The position numbers were made by a program, and so were the translations under genes. From Paludibaculum sp. (lineage in GTDB: Bacteria > Acidobacteriota > Terriglobia > Bryobacterales > Bryobacteraceae): a DNA stretch of 64,000 nt. How positions within the stretch are numbered: the first letter of the stretch is position 1; each line of letters starts with the position of its first letter. This document shows positions 18,575 to 27,543 of this stretch, one piece after another. The stretch covers positions 1 through 64,000 of the forward strand of contig JARKQJ010000194.1 in assembly GCA_029973955.1 (NCBI GenBank). The letters run 5' to 3'. The notes beneath the pieces are model-generated. The model did no database searches. It saw only the letters and a program-made list of their open reading frames with translations, and had not been told where the DNA came from.

Positions 18575-21265
18575 ATGCTCAGAAACAAAGTTGAAAAGCC
18601 CGAAGACCTGAATCCTGTCGAAACTCAGGAGTGGATGGAAGCACTTGACCAGGTGATCGAGGAGGGCGGTCCGGAACGCGCCCGGTATCTCCTGGAACGG
18701 CTGGCGGTAAGCGCCGCCACCCGCGGCGTGCCCGCCGCGCTCGGTGTCACCACACCATACCTCAATACGATTGCCGTGGAAGAGGAAGTGCCGTATCCAG
18801 GCGATCGCGATTTGGAACGCCGCATCAAGAGCCTGGTTCGCTGGAACGCCGTAGCCATGGTAGTCCGCGCCAACAAGTACGACGATGGCATCGGCGGCCA
18901 CATCTCCACCTTCGCCTCCTCCGCGACTCTTTATGAAGTGGGTATGAACCACTTCTTCAGAGGCTCCATCCCCCACGAACAGGGCGACCAGCCCGGCGAT
19001 CTCATCTACTTCCAGGGGCACGCTTCCCCAGGCATGTACTCGCGCGCTTTCCTCGAAGGCCGCCTCACCGAACAGCACCTGATGAACTTCCGCCACGAAC
19101 TGCGCGACCAGCCGGGCCTCAGCTCCTATCCGCACCCCTGGCTGATGCCGGAGTTCTGGCAGTTCCCCACGGTGAGTATGGGCCTGGGCCCGATTAACGC
19201 CATCTACCAGGCCCGCTTCATGCGCTATCTGGAAAACCGCGGCATCATCCCCGTGACCAACCGCAAGATCTGGGCCTTCCTCGGCGACGGCGAGATGGAC
19301 GAGCCCGAATCCCGCGGCGCCCTCCAGATCGCGGCCAACGAGAAGCTCGACAACCTGATCTTCGTCATCAACTGCAACCTGCAGCGCCTCGACGGCCCTG
19401 TGCGCGGCAACGGCAACATCATTCAGGAGCTGGAAGGCTTCTTCCGCGGCGCGCGGTGGAACGTCGTCAAGCTCGTGTGGGGCAGCGATTGGGACCGCCT
19501 GCTGGAAAAGGACACGACCGGCCTGCTGGTGCGCCGCATGCACGAGTGCGTCGACGGCGAATTCCAGAACTACAAGGCCCGTGGCGGCGCCTACGTCCGC
19601 AGCGAGTTCTTCGGCAAGTACCCCGAGCTGCTCGAGCTGGTGTCGGACATGACCGACGAGCAACTGGGCACGTTACGCCGCGGCGGCCACGACCCGGTGA
19701 AGATCTACAACGCCTACAAGCGCAGCTTCGAGCACACCGGTTCTCCCACCGTCATCCTCGCCAAGACCGTCAAGGGCTACGGCATGGGTGAAGCCGGCGA
19801 AGGCCGCAACACCACCCACCAGCAGAAGAAGATGAACGAGAGCGAGCTGAGCAAACTGCGCCAGCGCTTCAACGTGCCGATCCCGGAAGAGACCGTGCAC
19901 ACCGTCTCCTTCTACCGCCCCTCCGACGACTCGCCGGAAATCAAGTACCTCAAGGACCGGCGCAAGGCCCTCGGCGGCCCGCTGCCCGCGCGCCTCAACA
20001 AGCCGTTTCATCTGCCCATTCCTCCACTGGAAGAACTGCACGAATCCCTGACGGGCAGCGGCGGCCGTCCCGTGTCCACCACCATGGCCTTCGTCGCCAT
20101 CCTCAAGCAGTTGCTGAAGAACAAGGAGATCGGCAAGCGCGTGGTCCCCATCATCCCCGATGAGGGCCGCACTTTCGGCATGGAGAGCCTCTTCCGCCAG
20201 ATCTCCATCTACGCTCCCGGCGGCCAGCTTTACAAGCCGGTGGACAGCGAACAGTTCCTCTACTACAAAGAAGCCCGCGACGGGCAGATTCTCGAAGAGG
20301 GCATCAACGAGGCCGGCTCCATGGCCAGCTTCACCGCGGCCGGCACCAGCTACGCCAACTACGCCGTGCCGATGATCCCGTTCTACATCTACTACTCGAT
20401 GTTCGGCTTCCAGCGCGTGGGCGACGCCGTGTGGGCCTTTGGAGACTCCCGCGGGCGCGGCTTCCTGATGGGCGCCACCGCCGGACGCACCACCCTGAAC
20501 GGCGAAGGACTGCAGCACGAAGACGGCCACAGCCATGTGCTGTTCAGCACGGTGCCCAACTGCGTCACCTATGATCCGGCTTACGCCTACGAACTCGCCG
20601 TGATCATTCAGGACGGCCTGCGCCGCATGTACGGCGAGAACGAGGATGTCTTCTACTACCTCACCATCTGCAACGAAAACTACGCCCAGCCGGCCATGCC
20701 GCAGGGCGAAAACGTGCGCGAAGGAATCCTCAAGGGCATCTATCGCGTGAGCGAGTCTGAGAACGGCAAGGCCCGCGTTCAGCTTTGGGGCAGCGCGTCC
20801 ATGCTCAATGAGGCTCTGCGCGCCCAGCGCATCCTGTGGGAGCGCTTCCAGGTTCCGGCCGATGTCTGGAGCGTCACCAGCTACAACGAACTACGCCGCG
20901 AGGCACTGACGGTGGAACGGTGGAACCGTCTCCACCCCGCCGAGCCCGCCCGCAAATCCTACATTCAGCAGGTGGTGGAGGCGACCGAGGGTCCTATCGT
21001 CGCCGCCAGCGACTACATCAAGGTACTGGCCGACCAGCTAGCCCCCTGGCTTAGCGGCCGCCTGGTCGCGTTGGGCACCGACGGCTTCGGCCGTTCTGAA
21101 TCCCGCCCGTACCTGCGGCGTTTCTTTGAAGTGGACGCCGAATCCATCACCACTGCCGCGCTGGCGCAGCTTGCCCGCTGGGGGCAGTTCGATCCGCAGC
21201 GCGCACAGCAGGCTTACTACGACCTCGGCATCGACCCCGAGAAGAAGGAAGCGGCCAAGAGCTGA
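18575..21265 (+). CDS. aceE: Pyruvate dehydrogenase E1 component, homodimeric type
   Basis: The E1 enzyme decarboxylates pyruvate with thiamine diphosphate and passes the acetyl group to lipoyl-E2. The 896-residue protein matches the single-chain AceE architecture (E. coli 887). It has 'NKYDDGIGGHISTFAS' (100-115), 'GDLIYFQGHASPGMY', the ThDP/Mg motif 'GDGEMDEPES' (237-246), 'KTVKGYGMG', and the Pyr domain starting 'VVPIIPDEGRTFGMESLFRQ'. ATG 18575 is chosen because the upstream extension to 18404 has no family similarity and overlaps the preceding gene. A GATAAT hexamer at 18550-18555 could be the -10 of its own promoter, giving a leader of about 12 nt. No E2 or E3 gene is adjacent. Confidence 0.96.
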   Translation: MLRNKVEKPEDLNPVETQEWMEALDQVIEEGGPERARYLLERLAVSAATRGVPAALGVTTPYLNTIAVEEEVPYPGDRDLERRIKSLVRWNAVAMVVRANKYDDGIGGHISTFASSATLYEVGMNHFFRGSIPHEQGDQPGDLIYFQGHASPGMYSRAFLEGRLTEQHLMNFRHELRDQPGLSSYPHPWLMPEFWQFPTVSMGLGPINAIYQARFMRYLENRGIIPVTNRKIWAFLGDGEMDEPESRGALQIAANEKLDNLIFVINCNLQRLDGPVRGNGNIIQELEGFFRGARWNVVKLVWGSDWDRLLEKDTTGLLVRRMHECVDGEFQNYKARGGAYVRSEFFGKYPELLELVSDMTDEQLGTLRRGGHDPVKIYNAYKRSFEHTGSPTVILAKTVKGYGMGEAGEGRNTTHQQKKMNESELSKLRQRFNVPIPEETVHTVSFYRPSDDSPEIKYLKDRRKALGGPLPARLNKPFHLPIPPLEELHESLTGSGGRPVSTTMAFVAILKQLLKNKEIGKRVVPIIPDEGRTFGMESLFRQISIYAPGGQLYKPVDSEQFLYYKEARDGQILEEGINEAGSMASFTAAGTSYANYAVPMIPFYIYYSMFGFQRVGDAVWAFGDSRGRGFLMGATAGRTTLNGEGLQHEDGHSHVLFSTVPNCVTYDPAYAYELAVIIQDGLRRMYGENEDVFYYLTICNENYAQPAMPQGENVREGILKGIYRVSESENGKARVQLWGSASMLNEALRAQRILWERFQVPADVWSVTSYNELRREALTVERWNRLHPAEPARKSYIQQVVEATEGPIVAASDYIKVLADQLAPWLSGRLVALGTDGFGRSESRPYLRRFFEVDAESITTAALAQLARWGQFDPQRAQQAYYDLGIDPEKKEAAKS

Positions 21266-21318
21266 TCCGTTTCAGCGGCCGGCGTGCCGCGCAGAATAGA
21301 ATGGAGGCTGATCTGACT

Positions 21319-22128
21319 ATGATCCGCCTCCGCATCCTCCTTCCCGTCGCGCTTCTCTGCGGCTTCACCGCACTGCAGGCGCAGCAGAAAAACCACGACC
21401 TCGGCTACGACGACACGCCGCAGATTCCCGGCCAGAAGTGGCGCGTGCACGACGATACGCGCCCGCATCCGCCCAAGGTGGCTCCGGCCGCCGTGGTGGG
21501 CCAGCCGCCGGCCGACGCCATTGTCCTGTTCGACGGCAAGGATCTCTCCAAGTGGGTGGGCCGCAACCGCAGCGGCGTCACTGAACCGCAGTGGAAGGTG
21601 GAGAACGGCATTCTCGAAGTGGTGCCCGGCAAGGGCGGCATCATGACCAAAGAAAAGTTCGGCGACATCCAGTTGCACGTCGAATGGATGGAACCCGCCG
21701 ACGTCACCGGCACCAGCCAGAGCCGCGGCAACAGCGGCATCGAAATCATGACGCGCTACGAGTTGCAGGTGCTGGAGTCCTACGAAGGCGTCACCTATGC
21801 GGACGGTCAGGCCGGAGCCATCTACGGCACATGGCCGCCGCTGGTGAACGCCTGCCGCAAGCCCGGCGAATGGCAGAGCTACGACATCGTCTTCGAAGCG
21901 CCGCAGTTCGACGGGGACAAGGTGGTGAAGCCCGCCTACATCACCGTCTTCCACAACGGCATCCTGCTGCACCACCGTCAGGCGTACATCGGACGCGCGG
22001 TCCACGCCAAAGTGGCCACCTACGCGCCGCATGCGCCGGAAGAGCCGCTTTCTCTGCAGAATCACGGCTCGGTAGTACGCTACCGGAATATTTGGGTTCG
22101 CAAGTTGAAGGGTTACGACCAGCAGTAA
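21319..22128 (+). CDS. Secreted DUF1080 (3-keto-disaccharide hydrolase family) protein
   Basis: The 269-residue protein has a signal peptide (MIRLRILLPVALLCGFTALQA). Its DUF1080 jelly-roll domain has the family hallmarks 'IVLFDGKDLSKWVG', 'WKVENGILEVVPGKGGIMTKEKFGDIQLHVEW', 'RGNSGIEIM.RYELQVLESY' and the end 'NHGSVVRYRNIWVRKL'. Some members hydrolyse 3-keto-disaccharides or bind glycans; many are uncharacterised. ATG 21319 has GGAGG about 11 nt upstream; ATG 21301 is an alternative that only lengthens the signal peptide. The gene stands alone behind aceE and is convergent with the small zinc-ribbon gene. Confidence 0.88.
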   Translation: MIRLRILLPVALLCGFTALQAQQKNHDLGYDDTPQIPGQKWRVHDDTRPHPPKVAPAAVVGQPPADAIVLFDGKDLSKWVGRNRSGVTEPQWKVENGILEVVPGKGGIMTKEKFGDIQLHVEWMEPADVTGTSQSRGNSGIEIMTRYELQVLESYEGVTYADGQAGAIYGTWPPLVNACRKPGEWQSYDIVFEAPQFDGDKVVKPAYITVFHNGILLHHRQAYIGRAVHAKVATYAPHAPEEPLSLQNHGSVVRYRNIWVRKLKGYDQQ

Positions 22129-22137
22129 GCCAGCCGG

Positions 22138-22356
22138 CTATTCCTGCATCGCCGCCTGGCCCTCAATGTCGCGCCAGGCGCTGATCTTCAGGCGGCGGCA
22201 GACCCAGCAGAGCTCCTCGGTGGAAAACGGAGCCACTTCCTGCCCGCACACCACACACTTGGCGGTTTTGCGGGCGGGTGCGCTGACAGGCGCAGCCCGG
22301 CGAGCCGCCTTGCGCGGCTTGGCGGCCGCGGCTTCCTTCGTGGTCTTTCTGGGCAT
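22138..22356 (-). CDS. Small basic zinc-ribbon protein
   Basis: This 72-residue protein has an Ala/Lys/Arg-rich N-terminal half (PRKTTKEAAAAKPRKAARRA), like histone-H1-type tails. The C-terminal half has two CxxC knuckles, 'CVVCGQEV' and 'CWVCRRLK', which should bind one zinc ion, and a short acidic tail. Nucleic-acid binding is a reasonable inference. It may be a real small gene rather than a shadow, since the Cys pairs are spaced for a zinc ribbon and no gene is encoded on the other strand. It is 34 nt downstream of the RND permease end, in the same direction. Confidence 0.7.
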   Translation of the reverse strand: MPRKTTKEAAAAKPRKAARRAAPVSAPARKTAKCVVCGQEVAPFSTEELCWVCRRLKISAWRDIEGQAAMQE

Positions 22357-22390
22357 CTACTACTAGCTAATCACGGCAACTGGCGGCAGA

Positions 22391-25300
22391 TCAATCCCCG
22401 ACGGCAGGAACCTGCGCCGGTGTCGTGCCGCGGCGGCGGGCCAGCCAACCCTTGGCATCTTCGATGTAGGAGTAGGCGACGGGCACGACGAGCAGCGTCA
22501 GCATCAGGCAAAGCGTCTGGCCTCCAATGATCGTCACGGCGATGGCGGAGCGCGTGGCTGCACCCGTTCCAATGGCGACGGCCGTGGGAATGAGGCCGGC
22601 GATGATCGAGAAAGTCGTCATCAGAATGGGTCTCAGCCGGACTCGGTTGGCTTCGAGGATGGCCTCCCGCAAGGGGTGCCCCTCCGCCACCAGGCGGTTC
22701 ATGTAGTCGATCTGTAAGATGCCGTTTTTCTTGACGATGCCCAGCAGCAGCAGGATGCCCAGGGCGCTGAACAGGTTCAGCGAACGGTCAGTGGCGATCA
22801 GGCTGATGAGGGCGAAAGGAATAGAAAGCGGCAGAGTAAGCAGGATGATGAAGGGGTGCACCAGGCTCTCAAACTGGGCGGCCAGCACCATGTACATGAA
22901 GATGGAGGCCAGGCCGATGGCGAGAATCATGTTGGCGGTGGTCTCTTCGAGGATCTTCACCTGGCCGGAGAACATGAGGCGGATACCCGGCGGAAGATCC
23001 ATGTCCCCCACAGCTCGATCGACGGCTGCGGCCGCATCCCCCAGCGTGACGCCCGGGGCGGGATTGCCGTAGAAGGAGATGGCATACTGGCGGCCCACGC
23101 GATCGATGCGGCTGGGGCCGATGCCGCGCTCCAGGTTCGCCACCGAGTCCAGCCGGATCAGGCCCAGCTTGGCGGAGGGAACCAGGAGGCGGCTGAGCAC
23201 CTGCTGGTCGTCCCGCTGGCCCGGCATCAGGCGCATGGTGACGGGATACTGCTCACCGAGTTCCTTGAACGTAGAGATCTCATCCTCGCCGGACATCAGC
23301 AGGCGCACGGCGCTGGCCACGTCGGAGACGCGGACGCCCAGGTCGCTGGCTAGCTGGCGGTCGATCTTCACCTGCAGTTCAGGGTTGTTGAAGGTCAGGT
23401 TCGCCCGCATGTCCGCCAGTTCAGGCTGTTTCAGCAGCCGGGACAGTAGTTCACGGGCGACGGGCGCCAACTGGCCGAAATCCGGCCCCAGCAGCGAGGC
23501 GCGAATCGGCGAAAACGTGTCGCGGCCGCCGAGCGCGTTGGGGAAGCTCACCGCCGGGCGGGTGTAGGAGTAGTCGCGAAGAATGGCGCGCACCTGCTGT
23601 GCAATCTCGTTCAGCGAACCACGCTCACCGGGCGGAGCCAGCAGGACGGTCATCCTGGCCTGCGTCACGCGATCGATGAAGCCGGCGCTGCCCGTGACGA
23701 CGGTCAAAACGCCTGGCAGTTTCTCCACTTTGTGGGTGATTTCCAAAGCGATGCGTTCAGTCGCCTCCAGCGAGGAGCCTTCCGGCATTTCCATGGAGAT
23801 GCCCAACTCGCTCTGGTCTTCCTGCGGCATCCAGTCGCGGCCGATGAAACGGCCGAGCACGAATGTGGAGCCAAACGTGATCAGGCACAGGACGACTATC
23901 GCCCAGCGATGGTTCAGCGACCAGTCGAGCACGCTGACATAACCGCGCTCCCACGCGGTCTGCTTGTGACCTTCGTGATGCTTCTCGCCGCCGTTCTTCT
24001 TGCGTTTCAGAATACGCGCGCTCAGAGTGGGCGTCAGTGTGAAGGCGACCAGCATCGACACGAGGATGGAGACCGACATGGTCCAGCCGAATTGGTTGAG
24101 GTATCGCTTGGCGTAACCGGTGACGAAGGCGATGGGAACGAAGATGATCACCAGCGAGATGGTGGTAGCCACCACCGCCAGCGAGATCTCCTTGGTGGCC
24201 TGAATCGCGGCCGTTTTGGCGTCCAGCTCGGGATAACTCTCCAAGTACCGGTAGATGTTCTCGAGAACAATGATCGCGTCGTCAATCACAATGCCTACGG
24301 CGAGGGTAAGTGCCAGCAATGTCATCGAGTTCAGCGTGTAGTCGAGCATCCGCATGATGGAGAAGGTGGTGATGATCGACGTCGGGATGGCGATGGAGCT
24401 GATCAGCACCGTGCGGAAATCGCGAATAAAGAGCCAGATAATCAGCGAAGCGAGCAGCGACCCGAGGATCAGGTGCTCTTCCAGGCTCTCCACGGATTTC
24501 TTGATGTAAGTGGCCGTCTCCTTCACCAGGTTCAACTTCACGCCCGCCGGCAACTGCCTGTTGATGGTATCGATCTTGCTGACAACATCGTCAACCACCT
24601 TCACTGTGTTGGTGCCCGTCTGCCGGCGGACCTCGATGGTCACAGCCTGCTGGCCCTTGTAGTAAGCGAAATTACGCCGCTCGGCCATGGCGTCTTCGGC
24701 AAAGCCGATGTCGCGCACGCGGATGGGAACGCCGCCGGCGTTCTTGACGATGATGTCGTTGAACTGCTTCAGGTTCTCTACCCGCCCCATCGTTCTGACC
24801 CCCATCTCCTGGGGTCCGCGAATGATGCGCCCGCCCGGGGTCTCCACGTTTTCCAGGCGGATCGCCCGCTCGACTTCCTGCGCCGTGAGGTTATAGCCGT
24901 TCAGCTTGTTGATGTCGAGCATGATGTTGATCTGGCGCTTGCGTCCGCCCGAGATATCGGCGGCGGCCACGCCGTCCACGGTCTCCAGGCCGCGGCGCAC
25001 CGTCTTGTCCGCGATCTCAGTCAGCTCGCGGACGCTCACTGACCCGCTCAAGGCCATGGTGACCACGGGATCGGAGTCCGGATCGGACTTGCGGATCACC
25101 GGCGGCAGGACGTTCACCGGCATCTGGCGCACGGCCGCCGAAGCCTTCTCGCGAACCTCTTCCACCGCCTCACTGATGTCCTTCTCAAGCGTGAAGGTGA
25201 CAATGACGTTGCCACTGCCTTCCGTCACCACCGCGCGCAGCTCGTCGATACCGCTCACCGATGAGACAGACTCTTCCAGCGGCATGATCACCTGCGAAAC

Positions 25301-25477
25301 CATCTCCTCGGGACTCGCGCCCGGCAGCCTGCAGTTGACGTATACCGTGGCTGGATCGGTGCGGGGGAAGAGATCCACCCCCAGATCGAGGAAGCTGAAT
25401 ACACCCATCACCACCAGGAACATGATGAGCATGAAGGCGAAGACGGGCCGCTGGACACAAATTTCGCTAAGACGCAC
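22391..25477 (-). CDS. RND (HAE1/AcrB-type) efflux permease
   Basis: The 1028-residue inner-membrane permease uses proton influx to drive export of hydrophobic compounds. It begins 'LSEICVQRPVFAFMLIMFLVVMG' (TM1), has two large periplasmic loops (about 32-335 and 560-860) and the proton-relay Asp399-Asp400 in TM4 ('AVGIVIDDAIIVLENIYR'). The second half repeats the fold and has 'ILLLLGIVKKNGILQIDYMNRL', the RND motif in TM10. A GTG start is preceded by AGGAG. No periplasmic adaptor or TolC-type gene lies beside it, so its partners must be encoded elsewhere. The strand opposite holds only shadow frames. Confidence 0.95.
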   Translation of the reverse strand: MRLSEICVQRPVFAFMLIMFLVVMGVFSFLDLGVDLFPRTDPATVYVNCRLPGASPEEMVSQVIMPLEESVSSVSGIDELRAVVTEGSGNVIVTFTLEKDISEAVEEVREKASAAVRQMPVNVLPPVIRKSDPDSDPVVTMALSGSVSVRELTEIADKTVRRGLETVDGVAAADISGGRKRQINIMLDINKLNGYNLTAQEVERAIRLENVETPGGRIIRGPQEMGVRTMGRVENLKQFNDIIVKNAGGVPIRVRDIGFAEDAMAERRNFAYYKGQQAVTIEVRRQTGTNTVKVVDDVVSKIDTINRQLPAGVKLNLVKETATYIKKSVESLEEHLILGSLLASLIIWLFIRDFRTVLISSIAIPTSIITTFSIMRMLDYTLNSMTLLALTLAVGIVIDDAIIVLENIYRYLESYPELDAKTAAIQATKEISLAVVATTISLVIIFVPIAFVTGYAKRYLNQFGWTMSVSILVSMLVAFTLTPTLSARILKRKKNGGEKHHEGHKQTAWERGYVSVLDWSLNHRWAIVVLCLITFGSTFVLGRFIGRDWMPQEDQSELGISMEMPEGSSLEATERIALEITHKVEKLPGVLTVVTGSAGFIDRVTQARMTVLLAPPGERGSLNEIAQQVRAILRDYSYTRPAVSFPNALGGRDTFSPIRASLLGPDFGQLAPVARELLSRLLKQPELADMRANLTFNNPELQVKIDRQLASDLGVRVSDVASAVRLLMSGEDEISTFKELGEQYPVTMRLMPGQRDDQQVLSRLLVPSAKLGLIRLDSVANLERGIGPSRIDRVGRQYAISFYGNPAPGVTLGDAAAAVDRAVGDMDLPPGIRLMFSGQVKILEETTANMILAIGLASIFMYMVLAAQFESLVHPFIILLTLPLSIPFALISLIATDRSLNLFSALGILLLLGIVKKNGILQIDYMNRLVAEGHPLREAILEANRVRLRPILMTTFSIIAGLIPTAVAIGTGAATRSAIAVTIIGGQTLCLMLTLLVVPVAYSYIEDAKGWLARRRGTTPAQVPAVGD

Positions 25478-25525
25478 GCCGGATAGGCTCCTGTCTAGAA
25501 GAGGTGTCTTCAGGGTATCCCAAGG

Positions 25526-25554
25526 TTACCCTTGCGCGCGGAAGACGATAGAAT
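25526..25554 (+). promoter_or_regulatory. Predicted promoter giving a leaderless mRNA
   Basis: TTACCC, 17 nt, TAGAAT (25549-25554), then exactly 6 nt to the GTG at 25561. Transcription should begin at about the start codon, and there is no ribosome-binding site. It lies in the 83-nt divergent gap between the RND permease and the glycosidase-like gene. Confidence 0.5.
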
Positions 25555-25560
25555 CGCCCC

Positions 25561-27534
25561 GTGCGAAAACACCTCCTTCTCGCCTTGATTCCCGCCCTGC
25601 TGGTGGCTCAATCCGGCTGGTGGATGAGCGAGCCGCTGCGCTGGCTTCAGACCAATCTCCCTGAACCCGACGCGGGCACTGACCCGATCCTCCTGGTCCG
25701 TGACGCCGCCGCCTTCCATGCCAACGTCCTCCACCTCAACATGGGCGGAATCGCCGCCACCTACCCCACCCGCATTCCATTTCACACCCGCAGTTCCGGC
25801 CTCGGCCCCAACCGCGACTTCTTCGGCGAAGCCCTGCGCGCAGCACACGCCCAGGGCATCCGCGTTGTGGGACGCTTTGACTTTTCCAAGACGAGAAAGG
25901 ACGCCTTCGACGCCCACCCCGAGTGGTTCTTTCGCAAAGCGGACGGCTCTCCCGTGATCTACAACGGCCTCTATTCCACCTGCATCAACGGCGGCTGGTA
26001 CTCCTCCTACGCCCCACGCATCCTCACCGAAGCCCTGGAGGCGTATGAAGTCGACGGCCTCTTCTTCAACATGTTCGGCAACCAGACCCGCGACTACAGC
26101 GGAACCTATGTCGGAATCTGCCACTGCGACGAGTGCCGGAAGCGCTTCCGCGCCGCGTACGGCCGGGATCTGCCCGCTTCAGAAGAAGATGCCGACTACC
26201 GCCGGTTTATGTTCGACTCCTCCCGCCGCGTGGCCCGCGTCTTCGGCGAACTCATCCACCGCCTGCGCCCTCAGGCCGGCTACTTCAACTACCTGGAAGA
26301 GTGGACGGACGGCATCATGTCGGAATCCAACACCGCCGTCTCCCGCCCGCTGCCGCTCTGGCCCTACACTTCCAGCGACAACGTCAACCGCGCCCGCAAC
26401 TCTCAGCCCGGCAAGATGAGTGTCAACCTCTGCATGCAGTTCGTCGATTACGCCTGGCGCTTCGCCACCGTGCCTGCCGCCGAGCATCCCCTGCGCCTTT
26501 GGCAGAACATCGCCCATGGAGGCGCCCTCGCCTTCGCCATCAACGGCACCCTCGCCAGGTTCGAAGACCGCGATATGCTCGCCATCGACGCCGCTCGCCC
26601 CGTCTTCGCCTGGGCCGCGCTGAACGCCCAATCCCTCAAGGGCCAGAGCTCTCTGGCACGCGTCATCCTCCTGACGGGCGGCCCCCAGGCTTCCTACCGC
26701 GGCATCTTCCGCTTCCTCTCCGAACAGCACATCCCCTTCGCCGTCGCAACGAATCTCGATTGGATCGGCAAGCGCCCTGTCGACCTGGTGCTCACCGCCG
26801 GCGAACTTCCCGCCGGCCTCGAACCCTTCCTTCAAAGCGGCGGGAAAGCGCTCAGCATCTCCCCCACAGCGCCCGCGCTGGGCACGCCTCCGCCCACCAG
26901 ACTCATGCCTTCCGTGCGCGGCTATCTCCATGTGCGCCGGCCAGAGCTCTTCCCTTCCCTGCGGAAATCTCCGCTGCTCCTGCTCGACGGGCCATTTGCC
27001 GCTTCCGCGGACGCCCCCGATGCCCCGCTCACGCTGGTCCCTCCCTCCATGTTCGGCCCGCCCGAGTTCATCCATACCGATCTGCGGGACACCTTCACTC
27101 CGGCGGTCTTCAGCCTTCGTGGCGGCGCGATCACCTGGGTGCCCTTCGATCTCGGCGGCCTCTACTACCGTCACAGTCTCACCTCGCACGCCGCCCTCCT
27201 CACTGACCTGATCGCCCCACTACTGCCCAGGCGCCAGCTCCTCACCAACGCCCATCCGCTCGTCGAGGTATCTCTGATGGAGCAGAACGGCCGCACGCTG
27301 CTCCACCTCATCAACCTCAGCGGGCACTCCCAAACCGCCTACTTCCCGCCCGTCCCAATGCATGGCATCGAACTCAATCTCGAAGGCCGTTTCTCTGCGG
27401 CGCGGGCGCTCCGCGCCAATCAGGCTCTGCCTTTGCGGGCTGAGAACGGCCGCACGCTGCTGAAGCTCGCGCGGCTGAACGACTACGAACTCGTCGTCCT
27501 CGCCCGGGCGCCGGCGCCGGGTGTGAGAAAATAA
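25561..27534 (+). CDS. Secreted glycosidase-like protein (GHL6/GH42-type barrel)
   Basis: The 657-residue protein has a signal peptide (MRKHLLLALIPALLVAQ). A TIM-barrel-like part follows (about 25-390), with 'HLNMGGIAATYPTRIPFH', 'AAHAQGIRVVGRFDFSKTRKDAFDAHPEWFFRKADG', 'YEVDGLFFNMFGNQ' and the cysteine-rich 'CHCDECRKRFRAAYG'. This layout matches hypothetical GHL6-type glycosyl hydrolases related to beta-galactosidases. A Rossmann/glutaminase-like domain ('VDLVLTAGELPAGLEPFLQSGGKALSI') and a C-terminal beta domain ('GRTLLHLINLSGHSQTAYFPP') complete the beta-galactosidase trimerisation-like arrangement. Substrate and catalytic acids are not established. fabD follows after 9 nt, possibly on the same mRNA. 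Confidence 0.68.
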   Translation: MRKHLLLALIPALLVAQSGWWMSEPLRWLQTNLPEPDAGTDPILLVRDAAAFHANVLHLNMGGIAATYPTRIPFHTRSSGLGPNRDFFGEALRAAHAQGIRVVGRFDFSKTRKDAFDAHPEWFFRKADGSPVIYNGLYSTCINGGWYSSYAPRILTEALEAYEVDGLFFNMFGNQTRDYSGTYVGICHCDECRKRFRAAYGRDLPASEEDADYRRFMFDSSRRVARVFGELIHRLRPQAGYFNYLEEWTDGIMSESNTAVSRPLPLWPYTSSDNVNRARNSQPGKMSVNLCMQFVDYAWRFATVPAAEHPLRLWQNIAHGGALAFAINGTLARFEDRDMLAIDAARPVFAWAALNAQSLKGQSSLARVILLTGGPQASYRGIFRFLSEQHIPFAVATNLDWIGKRPVDLVLTAGELPAGLEPFLQSGGKALSISPTAPALGTPPPTRLMPSVRGYLHVRRPELFPSLRKSPLLLLDGPFAASADAPDAPLTLVPPSMFGPPEFIHTDLRDTFTPAVFSLRGGAITWVPFDLGGLYYRHSLTSHAALLTDLIAPLLPRRQLLTNAHPLVEVSLMEQNGRTLLHLINLSGHSQTAYFPPVPMHGIELNLEGRFSAARALRANQALPLRAENGRTLLKLARLNDYELVVLARAPAPGVRK

Positions 27535-27543
27535 GAGGTTCGT

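Noticed and set aside
18176..19663. 495-residue minus-strand frame
   Set aside because: It is antisense to the DUF2520-like gene and aceE; no family signal.
25561..27534. Firm assignment of a glycoside hydrolase family and catalytic residues
   Set aside because: The barrel and CxCxxC features suggest GHL6/GH42 relatives, but I could not identify the catalytic acids with confidence.
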